Shown here: positions 45,110-57,639 of the stretch, piece after piece | Numbering within the stretch: position 1 is the first letter of the stretch | How the letters are laid out: each line of letters opens with the position of its first letter | Origin: Bufo bufo | Lineage: Eukaryota; Chordata; Amphibia; Anura; Bufonidae | NCBI RefSeq assembly: GCF_905171765.1 | Contig: NC_053389.1 | Span: 745,427,146 to 745,491,145 of the forward strand | Direction of reading: 5' to 3' | Length of the DNA: 64,000 nt | The notes under the pieces: generated by a model | Seen by the model: the letters and a program-made list of their open reading frames with translations, nothing else | Database searches by the model: none | What the model was told of the DNA's origin: nothing | Program-made: the position numbers and the translations under genes

Positions 45110-46099
45110 TTGCTGGAGCACTATACAGGTACTTTGTCTATGGCTTTACTATGAACTACTTAGCTTCTGCTATCTATGCACTTTAATATATTTGCACTTT
45201 GCACTTTATATGCATATTTTGGTTATTATACATGATACCCTTACCTAGCCTCTATAGCTTTGCCTGACTATATGTATTTCTGATATCCTATTTTGGTCCA
45301 TATGCACATTAGTGCTATATTTATATACCCATTGTTCGTATTTATTTGCCATTTTAGGTATCAGTTGTGCTCCGTGTCATTCTGTGTGCTCATTTTTTCA
45401 CCATCTACTGTTTTCTATGTGTTATTTTTGTGATTTGTCTCATATGGAGACCCTAATAAAATTTATATATTCATAATATTGCGAGCCCTATTTCTCTTTT
45501 TTTGGTGCTTTACATCAGGGGCAAGTTGAGCCTGTCACCCAGCGCCTAAAAAATAGGCCTGACATTTCTATTCCTCCAAATCAGTACAGTTTTAGCTGGT
45601 CAAGTTATATTTAGTGACCGTAAAAGCACAGTTTTTGTTCTGGGTTGAAAAACTATTCCCAAATTTGCCATTCTCAAAATTAGTAGTTTCTGCTATATCA
45701 GGCCTACTTTAAATCTATCCCAAAAAGGATATCTTAGATTCAAGGTGCTGATAGTGTCATTCTGAAAAACTTAACACACACGCTACAGTGCAGATCCAAG
45801 TCTAATTCTGTGATTAAAGGTATATCTGTCACACAGCGCCTAAAAAATAGACCTCACATTTATATTCAACCAAATCTGTCATTACTTGTGTGCCTGTATT
45901 AGTGTAATACGGTACCTAAATAGATAGCCAGACAGTGTTAGGTGTCTGTAAAAAAAAAAGGCCTGAATTTTAATTCAATACATTGGCCCGAATAATATTT
46001 TTCTTATTGTGGTGAACGGTAACAATGAGGAAAACAACTAGTAAGGGACGCGGATGTGGACATGGTCGTGGTGGTGTTAGTGGACCCTCTGGTGCTGGG

Positions 46100-49000
46100 T
46101 AGTGATGTCGCGAACATAAAATTTTCAGTTCGCGAACAGCGAACGAGAACTTCCGCAAATGTTCGCGAACTGGCGAACCGGGCGAACCGCCATAGACTTC
46201 AATAGACAGGCGAATTTTAAAACCCACAGGGACTCTTTCTGGCCACAATAGTGATGAGAAAGTTGTTTCAAGGGGTCTAACACCTGGACTGTGGCATGCC
46301 GGAGGGGGATCTATGGCAAAACTCCCATGGAAAATTACGTAGTGGACGCAGAGTCGGGTTTTAATCCATAAAGGGCATAAATCAACTAACATTCCTAAAT
46401 TGTTTGGAATAACGTGCTTTAAAACATCCAGTGTGTGTATACGATCAGGTATGATGTTGTATCGATCAGGTAGTGTAAGGGTTACGCCCGCATCACAGAC
46501 ATTGACAGACCAAACTCCCCTTTTAATGCACCGCAAACAGTTCATTTGCACAACCGCAAACTCCCCATTTGCACAAGGTTGGATACCAAGCTAGCCACGT
46601 CCCGGTGATGTCATTGAAGGTTTCTTCCTCCACCCAGCCACGTACAACACCAAGGGTCCCCGAAAGGTCAATTGAATTGATTTTTCGAACGGGGAGATGG
46701 TTAAAAAAACGCTGGCTCCCTCCCCTTTGTTTTTATCCACGGTGACTGCGTCTGCGCCGTGCAATTTACTGTCACACCCGATATGAGTGGTATTTTCTGT
46801 AGTACTATTCTCATCAGTTTAATCCCTCTAACGTCCCCAATCTGGGTGCCATTTATTGAATAGATTTTTCGAACGGGGAGATGGTATCAGTGGTTGGCAC
46901 TGGCAGTGGGCACACTACAGTCAGTGGAAGAGGGCCTGACACACACTGGCAGCAGGCAAGCAACTGAATTTAGACTACTGTCTAAAAATTAAATGCCTTA
47001 TTTATCGGCAAGCTACTGTGCCACCCGGTATCAGTGGTTGGCACTGGCAGTGGGCACACTACAGTCAGTGGAAGCGGGCCTGACACACACTGGCAGCAGG
47101 CAAGCAACTGAATTTAGACTACTGTCTAAAAATTAAATGCCTTATTTATCGGCAAGCTACTGTGCCACCCGGTATCAGTGGTTGGCACTGGCAGTGGGCA
47201 CACTACAGTCAGTTGAAGTCGGCCTGACACACACTAGCAGCAGGCAAGCAGCTGAAATTACACTAAAGTGTAAAAATTAAATGCCTTTTTTATGCAAAGT
47301 CCTGTGCCAGCCGGTATGAGTGGTGGGCACTGGCAGTGGGCACACTACAGTCAGTGGAAGTCAGCCTGACACACACTGGCAGGCAACTAACCTTAGATTA
47401 AAGTGTAAAAATTAAGTGCCTATTTTTTAAGCAAAGTCCTGTGCCACTCGGTATGACAGGGGTGGGCACTGGCAGTGGGCACACTACAGTCAGTTGAAGT
47501 CGGCCTGACACACACTAGCAGCAGGCAAGCAGCTGAAATTACATTAAAGTGTAAAAATTAAATGCCTTTTTTAAGCAAAGTCCTGTGCCAGCCGGTATGA
47601 GTGGTGGGCACTGGCAGTGGGCACACTACAGTCAGTGGAAGTCAGCCTGACACACACTGGCAGGCAACTAACCTTAGATTAAAGTGTAAAAATTAAGTGC
47701 CTATTTTTTAAGCAAAGTCCTGTGCCACTCGGTATGACAGGGGTGGGCACTGGCAGTGGGCACACTACAGTCAGTTGAAGTCGGCCTGACACACACTAGC
47801 AGCAGGCAAGCAGCTGAAATTACATTAAAGTGTAAAAATTAAATGCCTTTTTTAAGCAAAGTCCTGTGCCAGCCGGTATGAGTGGTGGGCACTGGCAGTG
47901 GGCACACTACAGTCAGTGGAAGTCAGCCTGACACACACTGGCAGGCAACTAACCTTAGATTAAAGTGTAAAAATTAAGTGCCTATTTTTTAAGCAAAGTC
48001 CTGTGCCACTCGGTATGACAGGGGTGGGCACTGGCAGTGGGCACACTACAGTCAGTGGAAGTCAGCCTGACACACACTGGCAGGCAACTAACCTTAGATT
48101 AAAGTGTAAAAATTAAGTGCCTATTTTTTAAGCAAAGTCCTGTGCCACTCGGTATGACAGGGGTGGGCACTGGCAGTGGGCACACTACAGTCAGTTGAAG
48201 TCGGCCTGACACACACTAGCAGCAGGCAAGCAGCTGAAATTACATTAAAGTGTAAAAATTAAATGCCTTTTTTAAGCAAAGTCCTGTGCCAGCCGGTATG
48301 AGTGGTGGGCACTGGCAGTGGGCACACTACAGTCAGTGGAAGTCAGCCTGACACACACTGGCAGGCAACTAACCTTAGATTAAAGTGTAAAAATTAAGTG
48401 CCTATTTTTTAAGCAAAGTCCTGTGCCACTCGGGATGACAGGGGTGGGCACTGGCAGTGGGCACACTACAGTCAGTTGAAGTCGGCCTGACACACACTGG
48501 CAGGCAACTAACCTTAGATTAAAGTGTAAAAATGAAGTGCCTTTTTTTTAAGCAAAGTCCTGTGCCACACGGGATGACAGGGGTGGGCACTGGCAGTGGG
48601 CACACTACAGTCAGTTGAAGTCGGCCTGACACACACTAGCAGCAGGCAAGCAGCTGAAATTACACTAAAGTGTAAAAATTAAATGCCTTTTTTATGCAAA
48701 GTCCTGTGCCAGCCGGTATGAGTGGTGGGCACTGGCAGTGGGCACACTACAGTCAGTGGAAGTCAGCCTGACACACACTGGCAGGCAACTAACCTTAGAT
48801 TAAAGTGTAAAAATTAAGTGCCTATTTTTTAAGCAAAGTCCTGTGCCACTCGGTATGACAGGGGTGGGCACTGGCAGTGGGCACACTACAGTCAGTTGAA
48901 GTCGGCCTGACACACACTAGCAGCAGGCAAGCAGCTGAAATTACATTAAAGTGTAAAAATTAAATGCCTTTTTTAAGCAAAGTCCTGTGCCAGCCGGTAT

Positions 49001-50363
49001 GAGTGGTGGGCACTGGCAGTGGGCACACTACAGTCAGTGGAAGTCAGCCTGACACACACTGGCAGGCAACTAACCTTAGATTAAAGTGTAAAAATTAAGT
49101 GCCTATTTTTTAAGCAAAGTCCTGTGCCACTCGGGATGACAGGGGTGGGCACTGGCAGTGGGCACACTACAGTCAGTTGAAGTCGGCCTGACACACACTG
49201 GCAGGCAACTAACCTTAGATTAAAGTGTAAAAATGAAGTGCCTTTTTTTTAAGCAAAGTCCTGTGCCACACGGGATGACAGGGGTGGGCACTGGCAGTGG
49301 GCACACTACAGTCAGTTGAAGTCGGCCTGACACACACTAGCAGCAGGCAAGCAGCTGAAATTACACTAAAGTGTAAAAATTAAATGCCTTTTTTATGCAA
49401 AGTCCTGTGCCAGCCGGTATGAGTGGTGGGCACTGGCAGTGGGCACACTACAGTCAGTGGAAGTCAGCCTGACACACACTGGCAGGCAACTAACCTTAGA
49501 TTAAAGTGTAAAAATTAAGTGCCTTTTTTTTAAGAAAAGTCCTGTGCCACACGGGATGACAGGGGTGGGCACTGGCAGTGGGCACACTACAGTCAGTTGA
49601 AGTCGGCCTGACACACACTAGCAGCAGGCAAGCAGCTGAAATTACACTAAAGTGTAAAAATTAAATGCCTTTTTTATGCAAAGTCCTGTGCCAGCCGGTA
49701 TGAGTGGTGGGCACTGGCAGTGGGCACACTACAGTCAGTGGAAGTCAGCCTGACACACACTGGCAGGCAACTAACCTTAGATTAAAGTGTAAAAATTAAG
49801 TGCCTTTTTTTAAGCAAAGTCCTGTGCCACACGGAATGACAGGGGTGAGCACTGGCAGTGGGCACACTACAGTCTGTGGGCCTGCAGCTCCTCACACACA
49901 GGCAGGCCAGGCAACTGCAATATGTATATAAAGGAAAAAAAAAAAGCAGACTAATGTTGCAGCCCTAAAAAGGGCTTTTTGGGGTGCTGTCAGGACGCTG
50001 TCCTTACAGCAGAGATCAGATGAGTCTTTCAGGACTGGAGTGGACACTGAATTCACTAGCCTAGCTATCGATTTCCCAATTAAATCAGCAGCAGTTACAG
50101 TCTCCCTCCTCTCACTAAGACTGCAGCTTCAGAATGAATCTAAAATGGATGCTGTGCAGGAGGTGGGAGGGTCTGGGAGGGAGGGTATGCTGCTGATTGG
50201 CTGGAATGTGTCTGCTGACTGTGAGGTACAGGGTCAAAGTTTGCTCAATGATGATGTATAGGGGGCGGACCGAACATCGCATGTGTTCGCCCGGCAGAGG
50301 CGAACGCGAACAAGCTATGTTCGCCGGGAACTGTTCGCCGTCGGATAGTTCGGGCCATCTCTA
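46100..50363. mobile_element. hAT derivative carrying a 3-kb satellite
   Basis: GTGCTGGG is duplicated exactly (46092-46099, 50364-50371). The left end is TAGTGATGTCGCGAACATAA and the right end GTTCGGGCCATCTCTA. The first 500 bases follow the element at 61591-62150 closely (ACTCTTTCTGGCCACAATAG, ATACGATCAGGTATGATGTT, GGTCCCCGAAAGGT). Just after GAAAGGT the similarity stops where that copy has its transposase gene, so this one has lost the gene. A 22-unit satellite fills 46883-49925. The right part holds ATTGGCTGGAATGTGTCTGC and the subterminal GTTCGCC-rich region. Confidence 0.95.
46883..49925. repeat. Satellite with higher-order structure, 22 units
   Basis: Units start at about 46883, 47027, 47171, 47313, 47450, 47594, 47731, 47875, 48012, 48151, 48295, 48432, 48571, 48715, 48852, 48996, 49133, 49272, 49416, 49553, 49697 and 49833. 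All share GGGCACTGGCAGTGGGCACA and CACTACAGTCAGT. One type (137 bp) has GGCAGGCAACTAACCTTAG; the other (144 bp) has TAGCAGCAGGCAAGCAGCTG. They alternate as a 281-bp dimer. A five-unit block of 701 bp (48151-48851) is repeated almost exactly at 48852-49552. Confidence 0.95.
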
Positions 50364-53300
50364 GTGCTGGGAGAGGACGTGGCCGTTCTGCCACAGCCAC
50401 ACGTCCTAGTGTACCAACTACCTCAGGTCCCAGTAGCCGCCAGAATTTACAGCGATATTTGGTGGGGCCCAATGCCGTTCTAAGGATGGTAAGGCCTGAG
50501 CAGGTACAGGCATTAGTCAATTGGGTGGCCGACAGTGCATCCAGCACGTTCACATTATCTCCCACCCAGTCTTCTGCAGAAAGCGCACAGATGGCGCATG
50601 AAAACCAAGCCCATCACCCCCATGCATATCAGGGAAACTGTCTGAGCCTCAAGTTATGCAGCAGTCTCTTATGCTGTTTGAAGACTCTGCTGCCAGGGTT
50701 TCCCAAGGACATCCACCTAGCCCTTCCCCAGGGGTGGAAGAGATAGAATGCACTAACGCACAACCACTTATGTTTCCTGATGATGAGGACATGGGAATAC
50801 CACCTCAGCACGTCTCTGATAATGACGAAACACAGGTGCCAACTGCTGCGTCTTTCTGCAGTGTGCAGACTGAACAGGAGGTCAGGGATCAAGACTGGGT
50901 GGAAGACGATGCAGGGGACGATGAGGTCCTAGACCCCACATGGAATAAAGGTCGTGCCACTGACTTTCACAGTTCGGAGGAAGAGGCAGTGGTGAGACCG
51001 AGCCAACAGCGTAGCAAAAGACAAAGAGGGAGCAGTGGGCAAAATCAGAACACCCGCCGCCAAGAGACTCCGCCTGCTACTGACCGCCGCCATCTGGGAC
51101 CGAGCACCCCAAAGGCAGCTTCAAGGAGTTCCCTGGCATGGCACTTCTTTAAACAATGTGCTGACGACAAGACCCGAGTGGTTTGCACGCTGTGCCATCA
51201 GAGCCTGAAGCGAGGCATTAACGTTCTGAACCTTAGCACAACCTGCATGACCAGGCACCTGCATGCAAAGCATGAACTGCAGTGGAGTAAACACCTTAAA
51301 AACAAAGAAGTCACTCAGGCTCCCCCTGCTACCTCTTCTGCTGCTGCCGCCTCGGCCTCTTCTGCTGCTGCCGCCGCCTCGGCCTCTTCCTCCGCCTCTG
51401 GAGGAAAGTTGGCACCTGCCGCCCAGCAAACATGGGATGTACCACCAACTGCGTCACCAAGCATCTCAACCATGTCACACGGCAGCGTTCAGCTCTCCAT
51501 CTCACAAACATTTGAGAGAAAGCGTAAATTCCCACCTAGCCACCCTCGATCCCTGGCCCTGAATGCCAGCATTTCTAAACTACTGGCCATTGAAATGCTG
51601 TCATTTAGGCTGGTGGACACAGACAGCTTCAAACAGCTCATGTCGCTTGCTGTCCCACAGTATGTTGTTCCCAGCCGCCAATACTTCTCCAAGAGAGCCG
51701 TGCCTTCCCTGCACAAACAAGTGTCCGATAAAATCAAGTGTGCACTGCGCAACGCCATCTGTGGCAAGGTCCACCTAACCACTGATACGTGGACCAGTAA
51801 GCACGGCCAGGGACGCTATATCTCCCTAACTGCACACTGGGTAAATGTAGTGGCGGCTGGGCCCCAGGCGGAGAGCTGTTTGGCGCACATCCTTCCGCCG
51901 CCAAGGATCGCAGGGCAACATTCTTTGCATCCTGTCTCCTCCTCCTCCTACTCAGCTTCCTCCTCCTCTTCTTCCACCTGCTCATCCAGTCAACCACACA
52001 CCTTCACCACCAACTTCAGCACAGCCCGGGGTAAACGTCAGCAGGCCGTTCTGAAACTCATATGTTTGGGGGACAGGCCCCACACCGCACAGGAGTTGTG
52101 GCGGGGTATAGAACAACAGACCGACGAGTGGTTGCTGCCGGTGAGCCTCAAGCCCGGCCTGGTGGTGTGCGATAATGGGCGAAATCTCGTTGCAGCTCTG
52201 GGACTAGCCGGTTTGACGCACATCCCTTGCCTGGCGCATGTGCTGAATTTGGTGGTGCAGAAGTTCATTCGCAACTACCCCGACATGTCAGAGCTGCTGC
52301 ATAAAGTGCGGGCCGTCTGTTCGCGCTTCCGGCGTTCACACCCTGCTGCTGCACGCCTGTCTGCGCTACAGCGGAACTTCGGCCTTCCCGTTTACCGCCT
52401 CATATGCGATGTGCCCACCAGGTGGAACTCCACCTTGCACATGCTGGACAGACTGTGCGAGCAGCAGCAGGCCATAGTGGAGTTTCAGCTGCAGCACGCA
52501 CGGGTCAGTCGCACTGCGGAACAGCACCACTTCACCACCAATGACTGGGCCTCCATGCGAGACCTGTGTGCCCTGTTGCGCTGTTTCGAGTACTCCACCA
52601 ACATGGCCAGTGGCGATGACGCCGTTATCAGCGTTACAATACCACTTCTATGTCTCCTTGAGAAAACACTTAGGGCGATGATGGAAGAGGAGGTGGCCCA
52701 GGAGGAAGAGGAGGAAGAGGGGTAATTTTTAGCACTTTCAGGCCAGTCTCTTCGAAGTGACTCAGAGGGAGGTTTTTTGCAACACCAGAGGCCAGGTACA
52801 AATGTGGCCAGACAGGGCCCACTACTGGAGGACGAGGAGGACGAGGATGAGGAGGAGGTGGAGGAGGATGAGGATGAAGCATGTTCACAGCGGGGTGGCA
52901 CCCAAAGCAGCTCGGGCCCATCACTGGTGCGTAAATGGGGGGAAACACAGGACGATGACGATACGCCTCCCACAGAGGACAGCTTGTCCTTACCTCTGGG
53001 CAGCCTGGCACACATGAGCGACTACATGCTGCAGTGCCTGCGCAACGACAGCAGAGTTGCCCACATTTTAACGTGTGCGGACTACTGGGTTGCCACCCTG
53101 CTGGATCCCCGGTACAAAGACAATGTGCCCACCTTACTTCCTACACTGGAGCGTGATAGGAAGATGCGCGAGTACAAGCGCACGTTGGTAGACGCACTAC
53201 TGAGAGCATTCCCAAATGTCACAGAGGAACCAGTGGAAGCCCAAGGCGAAAGCAGAGGAGGAGCAAGAGGTCGCCAACTCAGCTGTGTCACGGCCAGCTC

Positions 53301-53812
53301 CTCTGAGGGCAGGGTTAGCATGGCAGAGATGTGGAAAAGTTTTGTCACCACGCCACAGCTAACTGCACCACTACTTGATACGGAACGTGTTAGCAGGAGG
53401 CAACATTTCACTTACATGGTGGAACAGTACCTGTGCACACCCCTCCACGTACTGACTGATGGTTCGGCCCCATTCAACTTCTTGGTCTCCAAATTGTCCA
53501 CGTGGCCAGAGCTAGCCTTTTTTGCCTTGGAGCGTTTTGTCTGAACGTGTATTCAGCACGGCAGGGGGCGTCATTACAGACAAATGCAGCCGCCTGTCTA
53601 CAGCCAATGTGGACAAGCTGACGTTCATAAAAATGAACCAGGCATGGATCCCACAGGACATGTCCATCCCTTGTGCAGATTAGACATTAACTACCTCCCC
53701 TTAACAATATATTATTGTATTACAGGGCACTTCCTCATTCAATCCTATTTTTATTTTCATTTTACCATTATATTGCGGGGCAACCCAAAGTTGAATGAAC
53801 CTCTCTTCTGTC

Positions 53813-54190
53813 TGGGTGCCGGGGCCTAAATGTGTGACAGTGGCCTGTTCCAGTGGGGGGTGACATGAAGACTGATTCTCTGCTGACATGAAACCTGAAT
53901 CTCTGTTATGGGACCTCTCTCCTCTGCCTGGGTGCCTGGGCCTAAATATGTGACAGTGGCCTGTTCCAGTGGTGGGTGACGTGAAGCCTGATTCTCTGCT
54001 ATGACATGCAGACTGATTCTCTGCTGACATGAAGCCAGATTCTCTGTTACGGGACTTCTCTCCTCTGCCTGGGTGCCGGGGCCTAAATATATGACAATGG
54101 ACTGTTACAGTGGTGGGTGACGTGAAGCCAGATTCTCTGCTATGGCATGAAGACTGATTCTCTGCTGACGTGAAGCCAGATTCTCTGCTA
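53813..54190. repeat. Tandem repeat in hAT 3' region, about 116-139 bp
   Basis: Three units begin CTGGGTGCCGGGGCCTAAAT (about 53813, 53929, 54068) and contain GACAGTGGCCTGTTCCAGTG and ACTGATTCTCTGCTGACATG. They follow the transposase gene directly. Confidence 0.85.
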
Positions 54191-54630
54191 TGGGACCTCT
54201 CTCCAATTGATATTGGTTTATTTTTATATATTTTATTTTTATTTTAATTCATTTCCCTATCCACATTTGTTTGCAGGGGATTTACCTACATGTTTCTGCC
54301 TTTTGTAGCTCTCTAGCTCTTTCCTGGGCTGTTGTACAGCCTTTTTAGTGCCGAAAAGTTCGGGTCCTCATTGACTTCCATGGGGTTCGGGTTCGGGACG
54401 AAGTTCGGGTCGGGTTCGGATCCCGAACCCGAACATTTCCGGGAAGTTCGGCCGAACTTCTCGAACCCGAACATCCAGGTGTTCGCTCAACTCTAATTAT
54501 CACCCATTTCTGGGAAAATTTATTGGTTACCAGGAAAATTTGGCTACGCGGTGAATCAAATTTACCATGAAATTTGGATCGAAGTCCACTTCCGATACTT
54601 CGATTTGCTACTAGCTTTATTATTCTGTCA

Positions 54631-55495
54631 TAGGGGCACATTTATTAAGAACGGTGTTTTAGACGCCAGGCTTAATAACTCCTATACCTAGCGGTGGATC
54701 CGCTGGAGTTATGTAGAGGCGCTGGCCTCTTCATAACTTAGGCGGATCCACCACCACTAGGAATGAGCGAACCCGTACAGAACTTTGCGAGTTTGGGTAC
54801 CTGGACTTTTTCACTGAAACCCACTGGTTTGGGTTCAGTGTTTGAGTGATTTTATTATTTTCCGTTATAACATGGTAATATCGGAAAGTAATAGCATTCT
54901 TAAGACGTCATCGTGCACATCGCAGGTCCTTTGGCAGATCCTGCTGAATGAAGATAGAAGAGACTGCTGTAGCGCGATCAAGTGGAGGAGGTGAGTTGTT
55001 GTTTTTTAACTCCTAAATGGCCAGATTCTTTTGCATTCTGTCTTAAGAATGCTATTATTTCCTGATATAACCATGTTATAACTGAAAATAATAAAATTAA
55101 GTTCGGGTCTGCATTGATTTCAATGGGGTTCGGGGTCAAGTTCGGGTCCCGAACTTGAACTTTGACCTGAAGTTCAGCCGAACCTGCTGAACCCGAACTT
55201 CCACGGGTTCGCTCATCCCTAACTGCCACTTCTAAATGTAAGATAGCTTCTTTGCTGTCTTACCGTACATTTAGACCATTTTCTATGCCTAAACCAGGTG
55301 TAGAAAATGATGCCTGACCAGGTGTAGAAAATGATGCCAGACATGCCTGTCGGTCGATCCCCTTCCCCGCCCACTTTTTTAGACCTGGCGTGAGCGAGGA
55401 GAAGTTGCAGATTGAGGGGCAAAGGACCTTTGTGCAGCAATGTGCACCAGAAATACACCTAATTTAGACATATTTCTGTTTCATAAATGACACCC
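54631..55495. mobile_element. MITE with a hAT MITE nested inside
   Basis: The outer element starts GGGGCACATTTATTAAGAAC and ends TTCATAAATGACACCC, a worn inverted pair; the interior has GGTGGATCCGCTGGAG and GGCGGATCCACC. The inner element at 54758-55221 splits it. Confidence 0.5.
54758..55221. mobile_element. hAT MITE, palindromic, TAGGAATGAGCGAACCC ends
   Basis: The ends TAGGAATGAGCGAACCCGT and CGGGTTCGCTCATCCCTA are inverted copies. The flanks ACCACCAC and ACTGCCAC match at six of eight bases. The interior is an inverted repeat with ATAACATGGTAAT, TAGCATTCTTAAGAC and their complements. The layout, including CTGTAGCGCGATCAAGTGGA, resembles the interior of the element at 13485-14386, although the ends differ. 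Confidence 0.75.
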
Positions 55496-56660
55496 AAAAT
55501 TCATATTTTATAGATGTACGATTTGCTGTCAGATGCTCCGTCCTCTACACACCTGTACAAACTGGGATAATTATTAGCAATAATGTGTTTGCAATGGATG
55601 TAATGGATAAATTCAATCTCCCGCCATCATCTGGGAGCAGCTAAAATTCTATCTCCGAGCACCTGTTATCAGTATGATAACAGACAAGATGGAGCAGACG
55701 CTGCCATCGCCTCTGCCGTTATCTATTCTCTAGTGTACACTGCTTGTTGACAATGTAAAGACTGGGATTTATGAGGTTAACCAGAGGTAATTAAGCTGGA
55801 TGGCAAACAGGGCAGCGGCTGCGGATAGGCTTGTTTATTTTCCATAATCATATTGATTCGGAATCTCTGTGGACTTTATTTCATTTGTAACTAGGACAAG
55901 AGATCAAAGTAAAACATTCCTGCGGCTTTTAAGTCCTAGATACCTTTAGTCCAAGCCACAATCCGCTAGAACAGAGAAGTTTAACCGTCTGGCGACTGGG
56001 TGGCGGCAATCCATTAGTGTAACTACACCTATAAAATAAAACAAGCTTAATTAAAATAAATAGCAGTTACTGGTTCCTTCTGCCAATACTTCTCAAAAAC
56101 TCAGCCTGCAGGGAGCAGCCATTTTGCTTGGTTGCACAGCTCATTAATTGTATTACACAGACAGGGAAACAATTATCCTAAGAAGTTGATTATTTATTTC
56201 AATGATTTGGTTAAAAAAGGCAACATTTCCCAAGCCACAGGTCATCTTGTTTGAAGTCTACAATCAAGCACAGAAAATTATTTCTATAATTTAGATTTTC
56301 TGATTTTGTTCTGAAATATCAGAAATTTGCAATTGGGTACATCAAAAACAATGACAGCAGGATAAATTGCAGACTTTTAAGTGGTAATTAAGCCTACCTG
56401 ATTTTTGTTCCCTCCAAAGGGACATTATGCACGGAGAATTCACAGAGATAAATTGCAGTCTGCAGAGTGGCAAAATGTCAAGGTGTCATTTTCATGACAA
56501 AAAAATGAAACACCAACATGAACATTTTAAAAATATTTTTAACTCTACTTTGCATGTACTGTAGATGTGATTTTATAAGGAGTTGTTCACCTTCGGGGAC
56601 CTTTCAACATGACCCTCCCAACATCCTTTGATCCCCTAGTGATACTGCCCGTTTCTCAAC
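55496..56660. other. Quiet, apparently unique stretch; possible conserved noncoding DNA
   Basis: No transposon end, tandem repeat or coding frame is recognisable for about 1.15 kb. The sequence is AT-rich with several TAATTA-type homeodomain-like words (GGTAATTAAGC at 55785 and 56390, CTCATTAATTG near 56141). The clean look against the surrounding repeats is the only evidence; conservation was not tested. Confidence 0.35.
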
Positions 56661-57550
56661 AAAGAGTTTGGTGGGAGTCACATGTGCCTGTCACCAACTT
56701 ACTTGTCCGGGATCCAGAATCACAGTCTGGGGCTCGGACATGGATGGGCCGTGTGAGAGGCACTGCCGGGGCGTGACCCCCGTGATGCGCTGCCTAACCA
56801 CACCCTCTGGTGGCGTGAGCACATTCATGACAACCGTGCACTCACTCATCTCCTCCCCTCAGTGCGCACATGCTGGCGGAGATCCATGTAGTGATTTCAG
56901 TATTTATAAGAATTAGGTGTGTGTTCTGGATGCAGGCTAAGTGACAGCTCAGCCTGCCTATCTGTAGAATATTGGTGTTCTGGTCCAATGGGTGCTGAGT
57001 CCCTAGATCTATCAGGTTCTGTTCCAGTGACTTGGTGCTCTATTTAAATCCCATTCTGGCAATACACAATTCTGGCCAGTTATGGGGTTTCTCCCTTGCT
57101 GTGCTCCCGGTTCTGTCTGTGCATGCTGGATGTCATTTTGACCTTGGCTTGCCTCTGGCCTCCCTCTGTCTAGTGATTCTGTAACTTGTTGCCCATCTGG
57201 TTCTTACTTGGCTTTACTATTTTGACTACCCTCCGTCTTCTGATTTTTTTCCTCTCAGTTTTTACCTATTTCTGTATGACCTGTCTTTGTGTAGTTTTGT
57301 CTCTTTGTCTCTTGGTCTTTTTAAGGTGCATTCTTACAGGCTGGTAATGTGCCACAGGGTCGGTAGAGGTTTTGTGATGCAGTTTTGGCCACACAGTTTT
57401 TTCATTCAGTTGTTTTTCCAGGTATTTTTTAAAGTTTTTTTAGATAACCCTATAGGAAAGGGGTTGAAACACCCCACTAATTACACTACTCATGCAAAAC
57501 ACAACACAACAGATTTGGCTTTGGGCTATTCCTGAGGGTGTTATCCTGGT
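56661..57550. repeat. Possible LTR-derived sequence
   Basis: A TATA-like TATTTAAATCCC near 57040, then a C/T-rich run with TGACCTTGGCTTGCCTCTGG and TTTTGACTACCCTCCG, recall the 3' halves of LTRs such as 8917-9408 (GACTACCCTGCTGG). No end or duplication was found. The frames here show no known domain. Confidence 0.3.
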
Positions 57551-57567
57551 AATACCCTGGTTGTAAT

Positions 57568-57639
57568 TAGTGTTGAGCGCGAAGATTTGAATTTGCTAAA
57601 TATCGCAAATTCGAATATTGCCTATGCCGATCATCACTA
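57568..57639. mobile_element. Ultra-short hAT MITE, 72 bp
   Basis: The ends are TAGTGTTGAGCGCGAAGATT and CCGATCATCACTA. The flanks GTTGTAAT (57560-57567) and GTTGTCAT (57640-57647) match at seven of eight bases. The middle contains AAATATCGCAAATTCGAATA. Confidence 0.8.

Larger units (their letters stand above)
40041..45480 (+). mobile_element. Penelope-like retroelement, 5' truncated, interrupted
   Basis: It contains the reverse transcriptase/GIY-YIG frame (40048-41890) and a long 3' region that holds a hAT MITE (41997-42301) and a mariner (43025-44603). After these it continues to a hammerhead-like core at 45073-45109 and an AATAAA near 45457. The 3' limit at about 45480 is inferred from the change of sequence character before the next hAT element. 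The element starts in mid-gene, so it is 5' truncated. Confidence 0.65.
46025..53690 (+). pseudogene. BED-finger hAT transposase, four lesions
   Basis: It begins at 46025 (MRKTTSKGRGCGHGRGG, an Arg-Gly-rich start), is cut at 46099 and resumes at 50372 in the same frame (RGRGRSATATRPSVP). A frameshift near 50630 leads into the long frame 50656-52725. In that frame lie a BED finger at residues 160-205 (WHFFKQCADDK, CTLCHQSL, RHLHAKHE), GKVHLTTDTWTSKHGQGR near 374, VVCDNGRNLVAALG near 504, IPCLAHVLNLVVQK and PTRWNSTLHMLDRL near 588. A TAA at 52723 follows an acidic run, and the same frame continues to 53541 with LLDPRYKDN. The C-terminal dimerisation motif ERVFSTAGGVITDK is in another frame after a small deletion near 53540 and ends at a TAG near 53682. 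Confidence 0.9.
45500..54495 (+). mobile_element. hAT transposon (second hAT), split
   Basis: The element has a 5' noncoding part with two copies of CAGCGCCTAAAAAATAG-containing sequence (about 45534 and 45831) and a coding gene starting at ATG 46025. It then has 3' tandem repeats (53813-54190) and a right end CGAACACC..GTTCGCTCAACTCTA at 54495. The 5' terminus matching this end is not seen near 45500, so it is probably missing. The 46100-50363 hAT derivative sits in the first coding segment. Confidence 0.7.

Noticed and set aside
46883..49925. CRISPR-like array of repeats and spacers
   Set aside because: The 137-144 bp units are tandem and similar throughout; there are no short repeats separated by unique spacers.
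52485..53015. Minus-strand Ser-rich frames
   Set aside because: Antisense of the acidic (GAG/GAC-rich) linker of the hAT transposase.
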